Assembly: GCA_028277745.1 (NCBI GenBank)
Contig: JANQFR010000097.1
Coordinates: 1 to 64,000, forward strand
Direction: 5' to 3'
DNA length: 64,000 nucleotides
From: Phycisphaeraceae bacterium
Lineage (GTDB): Bacteria; Planctomycetota; Phycisphaerae; Phycisphaerales; Phycisphaeraceae
The position numbers and the translations under genes were made by a program. How positions within the stretch are numbered: position 1 is the stretch's first letter; each line of letters opens with the position of its first letter. The notes beneath the pieces were generated by a model. It searched no databases and had not been told where the DNA came from. It saw nothing but the letters and a program-made list of their open reading frames with translations. Shown here one piece after another: positions 61,772-64,000 of the stretch.

Positions 61772-64000
61772 TTGGGCAAGAAACGCGCAACCCGACGCAC
61801 GAGCGAACCCGTCGCAGCCGATGCGGATTCATCGCAGGTCGTCATCCCCGACACCCTGCCGATTCTCCCGGTCCGCGGGATGGTGATGCTGCCGGGCACG
61901 ATCACGCCGATCACGATCGGCCGGCCCTCGTCCCGGAAGCTGCTGGATGACTCGTTGCCACAGTCGAAGGTCATCGGCGTGCTCACCCAGCGTGACGAGG
62001 AGCAGGAAGAGCCCGGGATCGAGGAGCTGTTCAACGTCGGGTCGGCCGGGCTCGTGCTCAAGCTCGTCCGTCAGCCGGATGAGACGGTGCAGATCATCGT
62101 GCACGGCCTGAGGCGGGTCGTCGCCGGCGAGGCCGTCCGCGAAAACCCTTACCTCGTGGCCCGGGTCTCCACGCCGGATGAGAAGCCCGGCTCCGGCCGC
62201 GGTTTCGCCGCGGCGGTCAACCAGCTGCGCGACCAGGCGCGGGAGCTGATCGCCATCACCCCCGGCGTGCCCGAGGAAGCGCTGCGGGTCCTCATGAATA
62301 TCGACGACCCCAGCAACCTCGCCGACTTCCTCGTCGCCAACCTGAACCTCGAGGTCGAGCAGAAGCAGGACCTGCTTGAAGAGTTCGACGTGGCCAAGCG
62401 CGTCCGCGCCGTGCACCGCCACGTCTCCACGCAGCTCCAGATCCAGCAACTCCAGCAGAAGATCCAGCAGGACGTGCAGACCTCGATCGGCGACGCCCAG
62501 CGCAAGTTCTTCCTGCGTGAGCAGCTCAAGGCCATCCAGAAAGAACTCGGCGACGACGGGGAGGAGGAGGAGAGCTTCGTCGACCAGATCCGCCAGCGCC
62601 TGGAGGAGGCCGACCCGCCCGAGGCGGTGATGGCTGAGGCCGAGCGCGAGCTGAACCGGCTGGCGACGATCCCGCCGGCGAGCCCCGAGTACTCGGTGAT
62701 CAGCGGCTACCTCGAACTCATCGCCGACCTTCCGTGGAACATCGCCAGCGAGGACGAGCTCGACCTGGTCAAGGCCCGGAAGGTGCTCGACCGGGACCAT
62801 TTCGACCTGGAGAAGGTCAAGCGGCGGCTGATCGAGTACCTGGCGGTGCGCAAGCTCAACCCCGAGGGGCGGGGGCCGATCCTTTGTCTGGTCGGCCCGC
62901 CGGGCGTGGGCAAGACGAGCCTCGGGCAGTCGGTCGCCGACGCGCTGGGGCGGAAGTTCGCCCGGCTGTCGCTGGGCGGGATCCGTGATGAGGCCGAGGT
63001 TCGCGGGCACCGCCGGACCTACATCGGCGCGATGCCGGGCCGGATCATCCAGGAGATCCGCCGGGCCGGGACCAACAACCCGGTCATGATGCTCGACGAG
63101 GTGGACAAGCTCGGCGCCGACTTCCGCGGCGACCCCGCGTCGGCCCTGCTCGAGGTGCTCGACCCGCGGCAGAACATGGCGTTCGTGGACCGCTACCTCG
63201 ACGTGCCGTTCGACCTGTCGCAGGTCCTGTTCATCGCCACCGCCAACTACATGGGCAACATCCCCCCGGCCCTGCTGGACCGGATGGAGCTGATCGACAT
63301 CCCCGGCTACACGGATCACGACAAGCTCGCGATCGCGCGGAAGTATCTCGTGCCGCGCCAGCTCCGGGAGAACGGGCTCAAGGCCGCGCAGTGCAAGGTC
63401 TACGTCTCGGCGGTCAAGACGATCATCGAGCACTACACGCGGGAGGCGGGGGTGCGGGAGCTGGAGCGGCAGATCGGCGCGGTGTGCAGGGGCGTGGCGG
63501 CGACGGTGGCGGCGAAGCGCAACGGGCGGGCCAAGCCGGTCGCCGTGGATGACAAGAAGGTGCGCGAGCTCCTGGGCCCGGAGAAGTTCGTGCGTGAACT
63601 GGACACCCGCACCCGGACGCCCGGGGTGGTCATCGGCCTGGCCTACACGCCCACCGGGGGCGACGTGTTGTTCATCGAGGCGACCGGCTACGCCGGCGCG
63701 GGCAAGGTCCAGATCACCGGCCAGCTCGGCGAGGTGATGAAAGAGTCGGCCGCCGCGGCGCTGTCGCTGTTCAAGAGCCGGGCCGATCAGCTCGGCTACG
63801 ACGCGGCCCAACTCGCCAAGCAGGACATCCATATCCACGTCCCCGCCGGCGCCGTGCCCAAGGACGGCCCGTCGGCGGGCGTCGCGATGTACACCGCCAT
63901 CGCTTCCCTGCTGCTGGGCAGGCCCGTGCGTCAGCGCCTGGCCATGACCGGCGAGATCACCCTCCGCGGCCGCGTCCTGCCGATCGGCGGCGTCAAGGAG
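61772..64000 (+). CDS. lon: ATP-dependent protease Lon (3' end cut by window edge)
   Basis: 743 codons are visible. N-terminal substrate domain ([19 protein letters not shown] near residues 29-47), coiled helical segment, AAA+ module with Walker A G375-PPGVGK-T382, Walker B MMLDEVDK and sensor block, and the protease domain with S701 in [10 protein letters not shown]. The window ends just after K742 of IGGVKE, the catalytic lysine, so the Ser-Lys dyad is complete but the last helices are missing. The only well-placed start in frame is a TTG at 61772 ([10 protein letters not shown]), with AGGA 6-9 bases upstream. It degrades misfolded and regulatory proteins; co-linear with hsp20. Confidence 0.95.
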   Translation, partial: MGKKRATRRTSEPVAADADSSQVVIPDTLPILPVRGMVMLPGTITPITIGRPSSRKLLDDSLPQSKVIGVLTQRDEEQEEPGIEELFNVGSAGLVLKLVRQPDETVQIIVHGLRRVVAGEAVRENPYLVARVSTPDEKPGSGRGFAAAVNQLRDQARELIAITPGVPEEALRVLMNIDDPSNLADFLVANLNLEVEQKQDLLEEFDVAKRVRAVHRHVSTQLQIQQLQQKIQQDVQTSIGDAQRKFFLREQLKAIQKELGDDGEEEESFVDQIRQRLEEADPPEAVMAEAERELNRLATIPPASPEYSVISGYLELIADLPWNIASEDELDLVKARKVLDRDHFDLEKVKRRLIEYLAVRKLNPEGRGPILCLVGPPGVGKTSLGQSVADALGRKFARLSLGGIRDEAEVRGHRRTYIGAMPGRIIQEIRRAGTNNPVMMLDEVDKLGADFRGDPASALLEVLDPRQNMAFVDRYLDVPFDLSQVLFIATANYMGNIPPALLDRMELIDIPGYTDHDKLAIARKYLVPRQLRENGLKAAQCKVYVSAVKTIIEHYTREAGVRELERQIGAVCRGVAATVAAKRNGRAKPVAVDDKKVRELLGPEKFVRELDTRTRTPGVVIGLAYTPTGGDVLFIEATGYAGAGKVQITGQLGEVMKESAAAALSLFKSRADQLGYDAAQLAKQDIHIHVPAGAVPKDGPSAGVAMYTAIASLLLGRPVRQRLAMTGEITLRGRVLPIGGVKE

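Noticed and set aside
61829-63838. 669-codon minus-strand frame over lon
   Set aside because: Antisense shadow; the plus-strand Lon motifs are unambiguous.

Overview
The window is GC-rich chromosomal DNA from a bacterium that looks like a member of the Phycisphaerae (Planctomycetota). The pointers are three exported proteins with PEP-CTERM tails, two type IV prepilin-like proteins (one with the planctomycete-style H-x-DG tail), a membrane-anchored Ser/Thr kinase next to an FHA-SpoIIE phosphatase, and planctomycete-like gene neighbourhoods. The lineage call is inference from gene content; no rRNA gene is present. A full peptidoglycan toolkit (murG, two SEDS genes, a class B PBP, uppS) argues for a peptidoglycan wall.

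Layout. 1-3.0 kb: a Ser/Thr kinase (cut by the window edge) divergent from an FHA-SpoIIE phosphatase. 3.1-4.4 kb: a MarR regulator and a putative Tat-exported carboxymuconolactone decarboxylase-family protein that share a 12-bp operator. 4.4-10.0 kb: ftsW-murG, then a polyprenyl synthase and a divergent dxs. 10.2-16.7 kb: a HEAT-repeat exported protein, a tRNA with anticodon CAT, an SppA-like lipoprotein, a zinc-ribbon/membrane/VWA-like protein, and recG. 16.9-18.5 kb: prepilin-like and PEP-CTERM genes. 18.5-21.8 kb: an accessory island with lower GC than the rest, containing a decayed IS3 transposase, two Rhs-like coding scraps, three unrecognised small genes and several strong hairpins. 21.8-28.8 kb: serA, an Rrf2 regulator, purA, uppS, a PEP-CTERM gene, a TetR regulator and pcm. 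28.9-35.2 kb: mrdA-rodA (4-base overlap), rsmG, an SDR that overlaps rsmG tail to tail, and a VWA protein. 35.4-40.6 kb: a large exported GH2 enzyme with a LamG-like insertion, a small lipoprotein and an MBL-fold hydrolase. 40.6-49.9 kb: an exported EEP nuclease-like protein, asnB, aspS, ribE, a second SpoIIE phosphatase, a DUF192 lipoprotein overlapping gluQ, and purN. 50.0-55.3 kb: a co-directional cluster of GntR/LacI-type regulator, PEP-CTERM protein, prepilin-like protein and exported clan GH-A-like glycosidase. 55.4-60.2 kb: argJ-hyuA-hyuB with overlapping junctions. 60.3-64.0 kb: class I aldolase, Hsp20 and lon (cut at the right edge).

How they fit together. dxs, the polyprenyl synthase and uppS supply the undecaprenyl carrier; murG makes lipid II; FtsW, RodA and PBP2 polymerise it. 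The exported glycosidases with their LacI-type sensor suggest life on complex carbohydrate. Hsp20 and Lon form a protein-quality unit. The intergenic spaces carry at least four families of dispersed, mostly palindromic repeats, commonly at gene 3' ends. The least explained parts are the 18.5-21.8 kb island and these repeats.
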